Shown one piece after another: positions 43,701-54,439 of a stretch of 64,000 bases of DNA. The position numbers were made by a program, and so were the translations under genes. The notes beneath the pieces are model-generated. The model saw only the letters and a program-made list of their open reading frames with translations. It did no database searches and had not been told where the DNA came from. This DNA is from Apoda limacodes (taxonomy: Eukaryota > Arthropoda > Insecta > Lepidoptera > Limacodidae): contig OX291544.1 of assembly GCA_946406115.1 (NCBI GenBank), positions 28,227,521 to 28,291,520 of the forward strand, read 5' to 3'. Numbering within the stretch: the stretch's first letter is position 1; the number at the start of each line of letters is the position of its first letter.

Positions 43701-46700
43701 ATTACGCAACGGATTTTATTGCGGTTTTCATCGATAGATAGAGCGATTCATTTATTTAAGAGGATGATTAATACGTATAGTAACTCAATCTATTAATATT
43801 TTCAGGAATCAAGTTAAATCATATTACAGCAATTTTGTTCAATCAACATGCCGAAAGCTTTACATGGCTTGTGTTGGTTAATATAAATTTCTAACAGATG
43901 TCGGCGTTAGTTAGTTTATCGACATAGACATGTCCGGGTTCCATACTTTACTAGGGTTCCGTACCCAAAGGGTATAAAACGGGACTCGATTATTAAGACC
44001 CCGCTGTCCGTCCGTCTGCACGTCTCTCACCAGGCTGTATCTCATGAATGGTGATAGTTAGACAGTTTGCGGGCCAATTGCGAGTCAGATTTGCAAACCA
44101 TTTACTTTTCACTTTACTCATATCTGAAATTCTAAATTGTAATAGCACTTAGACATGTAAATATTTAAAATATGGGTATAAATACCAGTTACTACCTATT
44201 AGTATTTAGCGCCATCTTTTAGGAAACCATATAAGACATTTGGGCTCGGTGGTGGCCGAGGGGTTTAGATTTCACTTTGAGTTCTAAGTGGCGGAGGTTC
44301 GAGACCCGACGTGTAACAATGAGTTTTTGTCTTAGCTTCTCAAGTACATTGTTTATTCACACCACTGGCTTTTCGGTGAAGGAAAACATCGTGAGCAAAC
44401 CTGCATACGTCAAAAAAAGGACGTATGTGAAGTCCACAATCCGCACTGGGCCCGCGTGTAGACCCTGGCCTAAATCACCCTCGTTGAGGATAGGCCGTGC
44501 GCCACAGTGCGGACGTAAAAGGCTGATAAGGATAGGATATACTATAGGCACACAACTCTAATATCAAATGCGCTCCTATAACTGCATCACCTATGCATTA
44601 ATGTCATATGTTATGATACTTACATTAATATACCAATAGCCGGTAATGTCATAAAAGCACTGAACACAAAAACTGTCCCGCTGAACAAAGTTATTGTTTT
44701 GGAGTACATCGTTGAGTATGTGGGATTCAAACACCAGGGCTGCGAGCGTCTCAACCAAACTAAACAGTGAATTCATCTTGCCTGAAATGAAAATTAGGAG
44801 CTCTTTTAAAAGACATTTCAAATTTAATTTGCTAGTTACTTTCAACGCTATATGTCATTTTATGATATATTTTTTTATAGAGAAGTTATGATCTACTCTC
44901 TAGATTTGCAATTTTTGATACGTGTGCTCTTATTGAACTATGATAACTTACTGGTAAGTGCATAATGATAACTAGAAAATAGTAACTAAAATGTTGACTA
45001 AGACCTAAGACTGTTTTTATAGAAATGCGATGAAAAGATAGTATCTGTATAACAACGTAAAATTTATGTATTATGTATCTTTTCCTTTTAGAATTTTTTT
45101 AATTGTATGTTGATCTTTTAGAACATCGCGTTTAATTTATAACGTTGAAACGATCATATATATATTGATTGAAAAAAACAAATGATTCAGCAATTTTGTT
45201 TGTTTTTTGCTGATTTCTGCATTGCTACTGTTGCGTGTTAGGAACCCACAATAATATTTTTTATACAACAAGTAAAACTATTTACCGGCATAATAACCAA
45301 AAATCTATGAAGCTAAATGCGTAAAATAGTATTGGCATCGAGATGGACGTGGTTCACAATTTTTGAAAAATTTGGCTACTCAAGGACAAAAATAAGGTAA
45401 TATAAACATGTATGAGAATCTCAAATTTAAATTATAAACAGTTTATAGCTTTTTTTAATTAAAATTACACGCTGACGAGGTTGCGGGAATAAGCTAGTAT
45501 CACATTAATAAATAAAGTAACTAATTACATGCACACTCACCCATTTCTTGGCTTTCAACCAGTTTTGAAGCCATTGATCGAAGAGAAGTAAATGTGGTTG
45601 CATTAAGTATTTCCACAATCGGTACTGGAAAAATTTTAAAAAAAAAATTTAGGTATAAAATTTAATATTTACTGTATTTATATGTAGTAAAAAAAAATTT
45701 GGCTAATGAAATTTGTTTTTAACGTTTCTACAGAAAAAATAGTTCCTAGTTCAAATATATTTATACTTATACGTACATAACAACACGACATTTTCGCAGA
45801 GGAGAAGGCAGTGGCCTTCGTTCGCCGAGGTTTACATCTACCGAACCTTCTACTTTCGCCTCATAACTTTTTTCATGCGTCTACTTTCAGTCATCCTCTC
45901 AACATTCCCAAACCACCTTTCTTTGTTACAACATATTTTTTCACAATAAAACGCTCTCCACCTATTTCTTATTTGTCATGATAGGTCATGCGGTCATGCC
46001 ACACATACTTCTCAATGTTCTCATTTCCTCAGCATTCATTCCACTTTCATGCTTTGTTTGCTGTACTCAACAACGAACACACCTTTTTAAACGGCCATTA
46101 ATGTTTTTTTAGTGGTACGATTACGGCCTTGCACTAGTCTTTAGGCACATTACCGTTCTTGTCCACCAACATAGGTCTGGTTCTTTCAATATATATCCTA
46201 ACCAGGTTCTTTAATTATTATTTCTTTATTTTTATTTTTATTTTATTATCTCGTGTATATAGAGTAAGTAACTGTACTTCGTCTTTTTCGAACAAACTTT
46301 CCATGAACACTTTTCATACTTTTAGCAAATATTCTTCTCTTTTCATAATACTGCCATCCTGATCTCTTATTAAGTTCAGATCTGAGGTCCGGATTTTCTT
46401 TGGGCTGCCCTGATAGACTTTATAAGAACTTTTAAATTTTTCTGGAAGTCATAAAATAATCTTCTGTCAAACTCATCTATCTATTCCTCATCCTTGCGGT
46501 TGCCAATTTTTTTTACTATGGCTATTCAGTTTTATAGGTGGATGTTATATATTTAGGTACTATTTGGATCATTTTAGTACATACGCTCATAAGTTTTTGT
46601 AAGTAAGAGCGCGCGCGTTTGTATGTAAGTGTGTATAAAAGTGTGTGTTTTAAATGTACCGCGTAAATATAAAAGCGAATCTTAGTTTTGGATAGTAAAA

Positions 46701-49700
46701 ACAATTAATTATGAAAAATAAAGCATTCTTTTCAAAAAGCCAAGGTACATTACTGACGTTAGGATCATTGAAAATAAATAAATTCTGTCAAAACTAAACT
46801 CACACATAAACATCTGAATGTCGTTCTTGACTAACGACATGTAAACCGACCCAACAAACTTGCTGACTATGGAGATGAGACATAACATTGAGTCGTGCCA
46901 CCCCAAGCGCTTGCTGAACAAGCTGAGAGAGAACAGAGCCCCTGCAAGTGCAAATAACAATTATCACACAAGATCAAATATAAAATATGCGTTACGAAGC
47001 TTCCTTAGACTAATTTAAGCATGCAACTGCCCCAAAATATCGGGATCTCAATAAATCTAATTGTGGTAAGCAGTAAACATATGGGTAGTATTATTTTTTT
47101 ATTATATTTGTTATTGTAGGAGTAGTGGGACAAAGTTTACTTTAAAATTTCTGCACTTATCATAATATTATAAGCTTGTGAATTAGACAGAATATCAAAA
47201 GAGTTGTCGATTAAGAATTCCCTGATTAAAAGCATTCTATTACTTTACAGTTTCTGTAGGCTGTGAATTAATTTAGGAATTTCTTTTTATCTTGAATTAC
47301 TTGAATCTTGAATTAATTTATAGCTTGCCAAGGGCTGCTAAAAGGGGTAGTTATATTATTCTATTCTTTTATTTTCTACTTATTACTCATAGTCAGTAAT
47401 TTACGACTAACGAGATACAAATAAAGCCAAAGGTGGTTTACAGATACACGGAATAAGAAGTAGTGTTTCGGCGATGGGTTCACCACATGTCTAATAGAGC
47501 TAAAGAGGCTATTCTCCGCATTATGATGTAGATGTGTATCCAGCCACCTCCGCCTCTTGGGAATCAAAAACTCGGCGATATACTAGGACGTGTTGACTCA
47601 GTTTGTAGAGGATTTATCCAAATCGTACTCTACCAAAAGTAGAAATCATGTGAACACACATTACTAATAAGAAAATAAAGAAATTTTGAATTTGTAATAT
47701 ATAAACGTACCAAATGAATGCATTATGACGCTGTATGTGGAGTAAAAGCTGTATTTTAGTGCGTCCCATTTTAGGCGGTATCTTACAAAAAGATATGTTA
47801 TAATTCTTTCACCTGAAAAATTAAGGCAAAGAAGATAAAAATAGTTGAGCTAGGAGTTTAATATTAACTTTCGAAAGGCAACAGGAATGACTGGTCACCT
47901 CACCACTCCAGTAAAATCCTAATTCCTTTAGTTGCTGATGTTGTCTCTTTCTATCGCTTGGTCTATGATCTAATCACAAGGAGGTCTGTCAGTCGCACGA
48001 GTGATTCAACGTGTCGCGGTTGCTGGGACAACTCCTGTTACTATTAACGTATAATTTATTTTTTCTAATATATATCAGAACCAGGGTGAAAGTTAGAGGA
48101 GCAAGCAAGGTGTGTGCTGTGTCCAAGATAACGGGACAAAAAGTAAAGACTTCTGATATAAAATGTCAACTACCCGCGTGCCCTGAACATCGCAAAGATA
48201 ATTTGGCTTAATTGTGATAATGCTAAAAATTAATATATTAAAATTATAAAACAGTTATAAAAATCATTTTTAGTTTTATAATGAAAAAAGTAATTGATCT
48301 CATAATAAATAAGTTTGTGTAAGTGTTGCCTGCCAAAAGTTAAGTTAAAAAAAATATGTTTTTGTTACTTCTTTCATATGAAGTATATAACTTAGTAGGT
48401 ATATTTGCAGTTTTTTTTATCTTTGGTATATTTTTAGAGATATTTAACGTACTGACTAATAAAAATGATTTGTCAAGCCCTACCAAATTGATGGAACTTT
48501 CGCCTTAATGCTATTAAAAATATATGTCGTTTAACAGTAAGTGTGAAAAATATACATTTACTAATTGTCTTTAACTATAATGATGCCAATCTGCATTAAT
48601 CAGTTTTTCTGAGTAGCACTGGTTCCATTGACGACATTAATACGCTGCATTAGACAGTAAATATAATTGACTGTCTTAGCGTAAGATAACTATGAAAATT
48701 TCCTTAAATTCAGCCAGGAGTCAGTCAGAGGAAATTTTTTAGTATAAATATTATTTTATTTGCGGAGGCAAAGAATAAATTCGATGCAATCTTCTTTGTT
48801 TTGACAAATTTTGAAATCCATTAAGCTAATGTTGTTAAACATTTAATAAAAACTCCATTAATAGCAAGCAACTTAAAAAAATAGTAGTTATAGTAGGTAG
48901 CTTACCATGATTAGGTCCATATATTATAATAACTACTAATAAAACAAGGATTATTTTTTTTCTGAAATCGCTATCCCTTTTTTTAAAAGCAACATTTACA
49001 GTCTCTCCAACCATGCGTTTTAGTTCCTTAAATGACCACGGTTTTTTCTGAAATGATAAATAAAAATAATAAATCTATTGAAACTTTGACAATAAGCTAT
49101 AAATTGAAACGTGTAAATAACCTTTTCATTTTCTTCATGACCTGGTTTTGTATTGCTTTTTAAACAAAAGAATCCATAGGCAAAAGTCATTATATGTATT
49201 ACACCAGAAATTGCAAAAATACCATAATATCCACATAATTTTAGCAATATTCCACTTAGCGCTGTTCCAATGGGAATACCAGCTGTCAAACATAAATTGA
49301 CAAGTCCAACACGGAACGTTCTAGACTCTGCTGTAGTGACGTCACTTATGTAACTGAATACTCCCAGGTATATCATGACCCATCCACCAGTTATAGCTGG
49401 AAAAAATCCTTCAAGAAACATTGTAACTTCAACTGGTATTTCATAGAAGAATACAGTACTAAGAATATTGCTCATGCAAACAAGGAATTCTCCCACTATA
49501 GGGGCCAATATGCATATCTTTCTATTCCCTGTTCGGTCACTCCAAGCTCCCATTATTAAAACAAGTATTGTTGGGATAGACGTCGATAAAATGCTCTTCC
49601 ATGCTTCAAAAGCTGACACAATTTTCTGTACTTCACCTTCGTAGTAACTTATGTTTCCTCTTTTTTCTATTAATGCGTTACAGATATCATCTCCAAAATC

Positions 49701-49916
49701 AAATTTTAATCGACAAGCTTTGTCTAAATTTAAATTTTGTATCGCTAATCTTGCAAGCATAGAAGGTATTATCAAACCTGCTAAAATAGGCTCCACTGTT
49801 ATGTTGCATTTTATGTAACATATTTTTTCGCAAAAGGTTTTGTTTTTAAATTCAAACTCCTTTTCTTTTAGAGGTTTTTCTTCAAGAGATTGGACTTTCT
49901 CTAGGTCTTTACTCAT
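34643..49916 (-). CDS. SLC46/proton-coupled folate transporter-like MFS transporter, copy 2 (one frameshift)
   Basis: Seven minus-strand exons: 49916-49122, 49047-48906, 47812-47711, 46941-46804, 45624-45541, 44781-44624 and 34766-34643. All introns are GT-AG. Lengths sum to 1543 nt, one more than 514 codons, and the surplus base lies in exon 6. The encoded carrier has an N-terminal cytosolic stretch, TM1 after ITVEP, sequon N-I-S near residue 88, and motif A GAWSDRTGNRK at about 123-133. Exons 5-6 give LPIVEILN, TTFTSLRSM and GKMNSLFSLVETLAALVF, the SLC46 signature region. The C-terminus is a Lys/Asp-rich tail ending TDIS. Role: transport of a small solute, perhaps a folate-like anion, across a membrane; substrate not inferable. 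It is a tandem duplicate of copy 1 in the same orientation, about 22 kb apart. Confidence 0.88.
34780..35589. other. Intron 6 of copy 2, unassigned part
   Basis: Contains an AT palindromic stretch near 35070-35140 and unrecognised moderately GC-rich sequence at 35160-35400. No coding signal. Confidence 0.4.
35590..36180. repeat. Lepidopteran interspersed repeat
   Basis: Blocks CTACGGTCCCTTGAAGCTGT, AAATCAAGCTTCTACGTCAA, GGGTACTTCCCCTATACCTA and GAATCATGAAATTTGGCAAG are, from memory, parts of a family dispersed in moth genomes. Class uncertain. Confidence 0.45.
36290..39918 (+). mobile_element. LINE, near full length, ending in poly-A
   Basis: A GC-richer 5' region (36290-36898) precedes an ORF2 of about 980 codons and a short 3' UTR with TTACCATCAGGCGGGCCGTA, ending in a run of 20 or more A at about 39895-39918. 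No ORF1 is visible. It lies antisense inside the last intron of transporter copy 2. A partial copy follows at 40232-40672 in the opposite orientation, and 5' UTR and 3' tail fragments recur at 51003-51045, 58841-58903 and 7205-7315. Confidence 0.85.
36899..39845 (+). pseudogene. LINE ORF2: AP endonuclease and reverse transcriptase, one frameshift
   Basis: From ATG at 36899 the frame reads NVDFCNIRGIHANLNAV and ILFLTETQI. It shifts near 37185-37200 into the frame that stays open to 39845. The endonuclease continues with LVILGDFNAHHREWL, SSLLDLLLTT and GSSDHCLV. The RT holds VHPVPKKGDRSDPSNYRPI, DRQYGFRHGRSTGDLLVYL, CSLDIAKAFDRVWH and CYADDSTGD (catalytic YADD at 38954-38965). In block B the usual GVPQG reads GVPQD at 38871-38885. 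The post-RT region ends SASVHRLR-like at the stop. Apart from the one frame change and this substitution it looks recent. Confidence 0.88.
39920..39965 (-). repeat. End of a common lepidopteran repeat
   Basis: On the minus strand it reads AAAAACCGGTCAAGTGCGAT followed by TTGGACTCGCGCGCCGACGG, the start of the widely dispersed 'AACCGGCCAAGTGCGAGTCGG' family. The LINE may have inserted into it. Confidence 0.55.
40232..40672 (-). mobile_element. 3'-terminal LINE copy, tail to tail with 36290-39918
   Basis: Open for 97 codons (40565-40272) with ELFEMMPTATFYHRTARHRQ and WNELPAKV, nearly identical to the C-terminus of the ORF2 at 39540-39845. Similarity continues upstream to about 40672 with frame changes. 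About 310 bp separate the two 3' ends. Confidence 0.85.
40673..42631. other. Intron 6 of copy 2, mostly unassigned
   Basis: Contains short repeat remnants: AATTTCATGAGAATCGATGC ... GGCTACGGAACCCTAAAAAA at 41360-41460 and AAATCGTTTGAGCCGTTTCA at 42262-42300, both common in lepidopteran genomes. No gene seen. Confidence 0.45.
42624..42631. repeat. Target-site duplication, left
   Basis: GTATTTAA, identical to 43354-43361. Confidence 0.85.
42632..43353. mobile_element. hAT-type MITE with 8-bp target-site duplication
   Basis: Terminal inverted repeats: left TAGCCATGGG...AGTAACTCCGGACA, right TATGTCCGGAGTTACCCAAG plus GCTA. Inner inverted stretches GATATGTCACATAT / ATATCCGG continue the pairing. 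It is flanked by GTATTTAA at 42624-42631 and again at 43354-43361. TIRs starting TAG and 8-bp duplications mark the hAT superfamily. The 722-bp body has no transposase, so it is non-autonomous. It sits in the last intron of transporter copy 2. Confidence 0.85.
43354..43361. repeat. Target-site duplication, right
   Basis: GTATTTAA, identical to 42624-42631. Confidence 0.85.
43945..44100 (+). repeat. Lepidopteran AGGGTTCCGTACC repeat
   Basis: CTAGGGTTCCGTACCCAAAG, CCCGCTGTCCGTCCGTCTGC and GGCTGTATCTCATGAATGGT follow in the order known for a family dispersed through moth and butterfly genomes. Confidence 0.65.
44245..44540 (+). mobile_element. tRNA-derived SINE
   Basis: The head has an A box (TGGCCGAGGGG) and B box (GGTTCGAGACC) with tRNA-like spacing. 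The body has CTTTTCGGTGAAGGAAAACA followed by TCGTGAGCAAACCTGCATAC, then GTGAAGTCCACAATCCGCAC and GGATAGGCCGTGCGCCACAG, the conserved lepidopteran SINE body. It lies in intron 6 of transporter copy 2, about 85 bp from exon 6, on the opposite strand. Confidence 0.8.
44624..44781 (-). CDS. Transporter copy 2, exon 6 (contains the frameshift)
   Basis: 158 bp where 157 would keep the frame. The first 18 codons end LAALVF; the following SLC46-like stretch (NPTYSTMYSKT, VFVFSAFMTLPAIGIL) lies in the next frame. The break is within the bases GTGTTTGAATCCC at about 44725-44737. Reading straight on gives about 35 unrelated residues and stops four codons into exon 7. Confidence 0.85.
45541..45624 (-). 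CDS. Transporter copy 2, exon 5
   Basis: 84 bp, phase 1 to 1, donor GTGAGT. Encodes PIVEILNATTFTSLRSMASK and ends at VESQEM. Confidence 0.87.
45640..46800. other. Intron 4-5 of copy 2
   Basis: A C/T-rich stretch at 45780-46120 (AGGTTTACATCTACCGAACC ... CAACATTCCCAAACCACC) seems to be part of a dispersed repeat I cannot classify. The rest is AT-rich. Confidence 0.4.
46804..46941 (-). CDS. Transporter copy 2, exon 4
   Basis: 138 bp, phase 1 to 1. Encodes GALFSLSLFSKRLGWHDSML and a membrane segment ending DIQMFM; donor GTGAGT fixed by comparison with copy 1. Confidence 0.88.
46942..48905. other. Introns 2-3 and 3-4 of copy 2 around exon 3
   Basis: Apart from exon 3 no coding signal or recognisable element; one GC-richer piece at 47420-47600 is unassigned. 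Confidence 0.4.
47711..47812 (-). CDS. Transporter copy 2, exon 3
   Basis: 102 bp, phase 1 to 1, donor GTACGT. Encodes RYRLKWDALKYSFYSTYS. Confidence 0.88.
48906..49047 (-). CDS. Transporter copy 2, exon 2
   Basis: 142 bp, phase 0 to 1. Encodes KKPWSFKELKRMVGETVNVA and ends IIIYGPNH at a GTAAGC donor. Confidence 0.87.
49122..49916 (-). CDS. Transporter copy 2, exon 1
   Basis: 265 codons from ATG (AAAATGAGT) to phase 0 at GAAAAG. The donor GTTATT is weak, but the intron is only 74 bp, ends TCATTTCAG and joins to the conserved exon 2; reading through instead reaches a stop after about 33 codons. Confidence 0.87.
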
Positions 49917-49919
49917 TTT

Positions 49920-51000
49920 TGAGATAATACAGTCCCGATGCGTGCACGAGGTACACTACAGTTACGACGTCAATAAATTTTTATCTTTCTTTGACAACAC
50001 TATCTTGTTCATGTACAGTTTGTTACAAAAAAAAAACCATGTTAGGTCACTGTAATACATTCAGATTTTGGTTTTATAGCACTTCTTCTGACTATGAATC
50101 TGATTTCTGGTAATAAGTAAATTCGAATGAACTCATTATCTTTGTTGTTCATGCTATTTATATAAAACTAAACGCAATTATAAAAATAATCACAAAAAGC
50201 ACTAGAAGATTCACTTTTCTGGACACTTTATACTAAAAATATTTTATATAATAATAACGTAGCGTCACATGTGCATTTTAAGGAATTAACAACGACATAA
50301 GTTCTATACGGTTCTACGTACAAACTGCAATTGCCAGGAAGAAGCGATATTATTGCCACTGAATGCGCATTGTTGTGATCACAAAGCTGTTGGCTTAAAC
50401 AACAATCATCAATATACTCATTTTGAAATTACATAAATTCATGTGACACGTTGTGTTAAGTAATGTAGCAAGTAGGTAAGGCACAAAGTTCGCATTTGAT
50501 ACTAAGTTATTTAAAGATTTAAATTATTACCAAGATATTTTTTTATGCTTTTGTAGCCTAAGCTTAGGAAGGTTAGTTATCATTTATTTCATTGTTGAAA
50601 ATCAATAAAGGGTTACTAGTTAATATTTGCCAATGTCCTTCCATTGATTAATTCTATTGTTCCTACATATGGACGTTATTAGATAATATAAAATATTTAA
50701 TCAAAATTGTAAATCAATAATCATCATCACAATAAGCATCATCCTGTATTAGAGTTTATCTATAATTCTTACTGACAGCTAATTACTATTTGTACATCTT
50801 GTGTTTGTTTTGCGCCTGTTTGTTCATCTTCAAATCCTGATAACATTTGATAAATCACATATACCTCCAAACTAAACACTGAGGTAGCGTTCAACAGCAG
50901 TTTGTTGATTTAACAAACTTAGTATTGTTAAAATTAACTGTGTAATCTGCGTGACAAGGAACTGAGACAGGCACAAACACTATTCAATTATAGAGCTATT
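49920..51000. other. Upstream region of transporter copy 2
   Basis: Should contain the 5' UTR and promoter of copy 2. Unlike copy 1 there is no splice acceptor directly before the ATG. I could not place a core promoter with confidence. Confidence 0.4.
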
Positions 51001-51002
51001 TG

Positions 51003-51045
51003 GCCGCGGTTTTCTGTAAGGTGGAGGTACTTGCCCAGTTCGGTA
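51003..51045 (-). mobile_element. LINE 5' UTR fragment
   Basis: GGCCGCGGTTTTCTGTAAGG and GGAGGTACTTGCCCAGTTCG are the reverse complement of 36380-36420 with one or two changes, so this is a piece of the same LINE family. Confidence 0.75.
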
Positions 51046-51399
51046 GAGTATTCGCTGAACTCCACCTTTACTATTCAGGTGATTCAGCGAATCTAATGAA
51101 TCAACTCTACAACGTGCTGGCTGCAATATGAATTAATTTATTGTACACCAAATAATAATAATATTACAAAAAATATAGATATATATATATATTATACTAT
51201 TTAATTATGTTTTATAAACCTAATACAGGTTATATACATACATATCCTAATACACAAATATGTACATTCATACAATACATAACACTAAATACATAAAGAG
51301 GGAAACATATACAAAAATCGCACTATGTCAAAGACCAACCAGAGTGAAATTAAACATATAAGTATAACGGACTAAGGTAATGATAAGTAACTTGATTCT

Positions 51400-51920
51400 T
51401 GAAGGAGTAAATTGTTTGTGCACGTCTAATAGCTAAGGATAAAGAGTTCCAAAGCTGAATTGCAACTACACTAAACGTTTGTGCTATGCGAAGGTACCTT
51501 CAAGATTAGGCTAGTAGTCGATCGAAGAGTGTTCGTCGATGAATAGTTAAATTGGAATCGTTCTTTTAAGTGTGAAGGAAAGTGTGAGAATGTGATTATT
51601 CCGGTGAAGGCGAATTGGGAGCCACCTGAGTTCCGTGCGAAATTCGGAGATATGGTGATATTGGTGAAGTCCAAATATAAACCGAAGATATTTTGAAGAC
51701 GCTCAAGATTGTTTAATTGCTTCTCCGTCTCAGTATAATCGAGGACAGGTAGAAGAAGTGAGAAAGCGAGCTCAACTTTAGTGGATATAGGTAAAAAATT
51801 GCGTAAACGTCTTAGAAACCCTATTGAAGCAAATATTCTTCAGCTAATTTCTTTGATTCGCTGCAACCAACAGAAAGTTATTGGATTTCTGAAGGGTGTA
51901 ACTTGTCATTCTATTCACGT
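51400..51920 (-). pseudogene. LINE reverse transcriptase C-terminal fragment
   Basis: The minus strand gives NNLERLQNIFGLYLDFTNIT, FPSHLKERFQFNYSS and TTSLILKVPSHSTNV, then with stops SALELF and TNNLLLQES. This is the post-RT region (PxxLxxRF, RSR, LxVP, WNSLP) of CR1/Jockey-group LINEs. Confidence 0.65.
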
Positions 51921-52520
51921 TACAAAATAAAGAAAATGTGCAAAAACCAATGTAAAAAATTACTTGAAACTTGTTGTTGATAATGTAGTTACAAAATGTA
52001 AACAATAACATAACCTAACTTCTTTCCTTCATCTGTGGAAATTGACCACATGATTGAGTGAATGTGGAAAGGACGATTGGAAGCTTCCCATTTTACTTAA
52101 AGAAGGTTGAAAATATTTATTTTTCGAAATTGTAAAAAACATCGCCCAAAGCAAGCCGTCGATTGAAATAACGTTAATTATGGTAAATTAATACTCTAGA
52201 ACCAATTAGAACTCGTTTAGCGAATTCGTTTAGAAAATAGATGGTGTCGATCAAAAAGTCAATCTAACCTATGGGCTTTTATCCAGAACCCATAATTTCA
52301 TAAAAAAATATTAAAATTTTATTATCTTTTGACTTAGCTGTCAAAAAACGAAATGTCAGTGGTCGAGACTTTTGCTCGTTCTCTTTTGACCCGGAACCTC
52401 AGCAAGATAGGCCGCTGCCGCGTAATTTTATCAACGAAAATGTAGACATCGAAATTTTTTCGAAGAAGTTTTCTTTTAAGTGTTATTCAATCCTTTCTTA
52501 TCAGAAATCTTACAAAGGTT
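51921..52520. other. Unassigned region
   Basis: AT-rich, no gene or known repeat recognised. Confidence 0.4.
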
Positions 52521-53027
52521 TCAAACCCTTGAAGATGAAAGTTGATTGACCCGCGCCGCGGAGAAATTCCTTGCTTTGCGCGATGTCATAAGAAAAACAA
52601 GAAGATGGCGGACCTGCCATGCAATTTGTATCAGAGAAGACAAATATTTTTTAACGCCATGCAGGCATATTTCATCAGAAAATAAATCAAGATGAGAGAA
52701 TAATTTCAGGGTTTCATTTTTTTCATCATCATCGTCGTTATCGACAACTTCTGCTTCAAGACAATTTTTTTTTGCTTCTTCTACCTTTGAAAAGAAAAGC
52801 AACAGGGATGCATCGGGTAATATTTTGCAAATGAGTTCAGTCATCTGCCGCCGCCAATTTGTTACGTTCCAGCACGAAGTACATGGACCAGCTCTGGGGC
52901 CCGCCACGTGGACGCCGAGCCGCGGTAAACACCACGCCACCCGGTGAGGGATTCCGAGTCCGGCCGTTGGTGTACTGCACCTGGAGAGGAGGATATCGTG
53001 CTGCGCGTCGGGAGTGATGAGCGTCAA
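52521..53027 (-). other. Unrecognised open frame in a GC-richer island
   Basis: 168 codons on the minus strand starting MTLITPDAQHDILLSRCS. Residues 25-55 are Arg/Pro/Cys-rich, and an acidic run DNDDDDEKNE lies near residue 95. No domain is recognised, and it may be only a fragment of a transposon or a chance frame. Base composition at 52850-53010 differs clearly from the flanks, which favours an insertion. Confidence 0.25.
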
Positions 53028-53362
53028 AAAGGTGGACGCTTCTCTCAGTGTCTAATATTTGAAGTACGTAGTTTTGACCTTTTTATCTTTCTTTTGAACA
53101 GAACATCTCCATCAGAGATGTCATGTCAGTGAAGTGTGGGGGCAAAGGGCTCGTGGGGAAGAGGGCAGTGAAATAGGAACATTCTAGACATATTGTATTT
53201 CGACATAAATCCGTTCATGTGACCCCTCAGTTACTTCTCATGAGCCCCTTAAAACCTCACTTTTACAAAAATGATTCTTTTTCCATTATTGTTACATGGA
53301 AGTCCATGCACCACGTAAGTGACCGCCTTGGGTACAATTGTCCATAAAAAGAAAACCACCTA

Positions 53363-53639
53363 GTCATTCCGGCATTTTTGTGGGGTTCTGTCCCTTTTTT
53401 TTATAATATAGTATCTCGGTTGTAGGGGGGACAGAATTTCCCAGCGTCACGGGTGGCGCTCGTTATAATATAAATATCCCGTGACATATTGTTTTATACT
53501 TTTCTTTTTTATTTATAAAAGTTCATTGCCATGACAATGATACTATCTAATATACTTAACTGATTACATAAAACAAAGTTCCTGGTTCTTTTCCTATTCT
53601 TTTTTTTAACCATAACATTATTATTTTTAATACCCTACA
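53363..53639 (+). repeat. Gypsy 5' LTR
   Basis: Shares GTCATT(C/T)CGGCATTTTTG, GTATCTCGGTTGTAGGGGGG, CAGCGTCACGGGTGGCGCTC and ends TACCCTACA with the 3' copy. The core TGTGGGG...CCCTACA (from 53379) has canonical TG/CA ends; the 16 bp before it also match. Confidence 0.9.
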
Positions 53640-54439
53640 TTTGTCGCCTGCGAACAGGGACATGATTTAATTTAACTTAAATAACTAATTTAACGTTGTG
53701 CATGGAGTAAAAGATATTTTGCATATATATATAAAGTTACACAACTAGTGTACACTTACAATTTGTTAGGGTGTGTTTTTTTTATACCTTTGTTTGCAAT
53801 ATAATGATGGTTTGTAATTATGTAAATTATGTATTTTACACAATTTATTGTGAAAATTTAGATTGTGTTTTCTTAAAGATTTAGGCGGAGGATGCTGGCA
53901 TTTTCATATATCAAAAAGTTGTTTGTTTAGCAGAGCATACATATATATTGCTCACAATTGATTGAGTAGTATGTTTTAATTTTAAATTGAACTAGTATAT
54001 AGATTGGAGAAAGGGTGGTTTTAGCGGCTCAAGTTTTAAAAGTTTTTTCTTATAATAGGTAATTACATAAATTACTTTTGTTTTATAGTGCTTTCATACA
54101 AAAGCACCTATCTAGTGTCTTGTGGGAGTGAAATCTTACTTCAGTTACCAACAATTAATTATATTTTACAACGTAATCATACTAAGAAAAGAGGAGTAAC
54201 AGCGGGGAAAGTTATACATAGTTTTAACTTGTACAAATACTACAACTTGGACACCTAAGTTTTTATACAATTTGAATAGTAATATATTTAGTTACTTTCC
54301 GTTAAGAAAAAATTTTTTTCTTGGAGTTATTTTGGACTTAGAATTTTTTCCAAATTATTTTTTTCTCGCATTGGCGTTTAACTTGCTTAAAGTATGTGGG
54401 GAAGCTTATCGCAAACCGCTATAGCATTATGGAGGGGGA
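53640..54439 (+). other. Gypsy internal region without recognisable gag
   Basis: AT-rich with many stops in all frames. The bases after the LTR (TTTGTCGCCTGCGAACAGGG) may hold the primer-binding site; the tRNA is not identified. Confidence 0.45.

Noticed and set aside
49020..49121. Extension of transporter copy 2 exon 1 past the GTTATT donor
   Set aside because: The extra residues are unlike copy 1 and the family, while splicing at this donor joins directly to the conserved exon 2 in the right phase.
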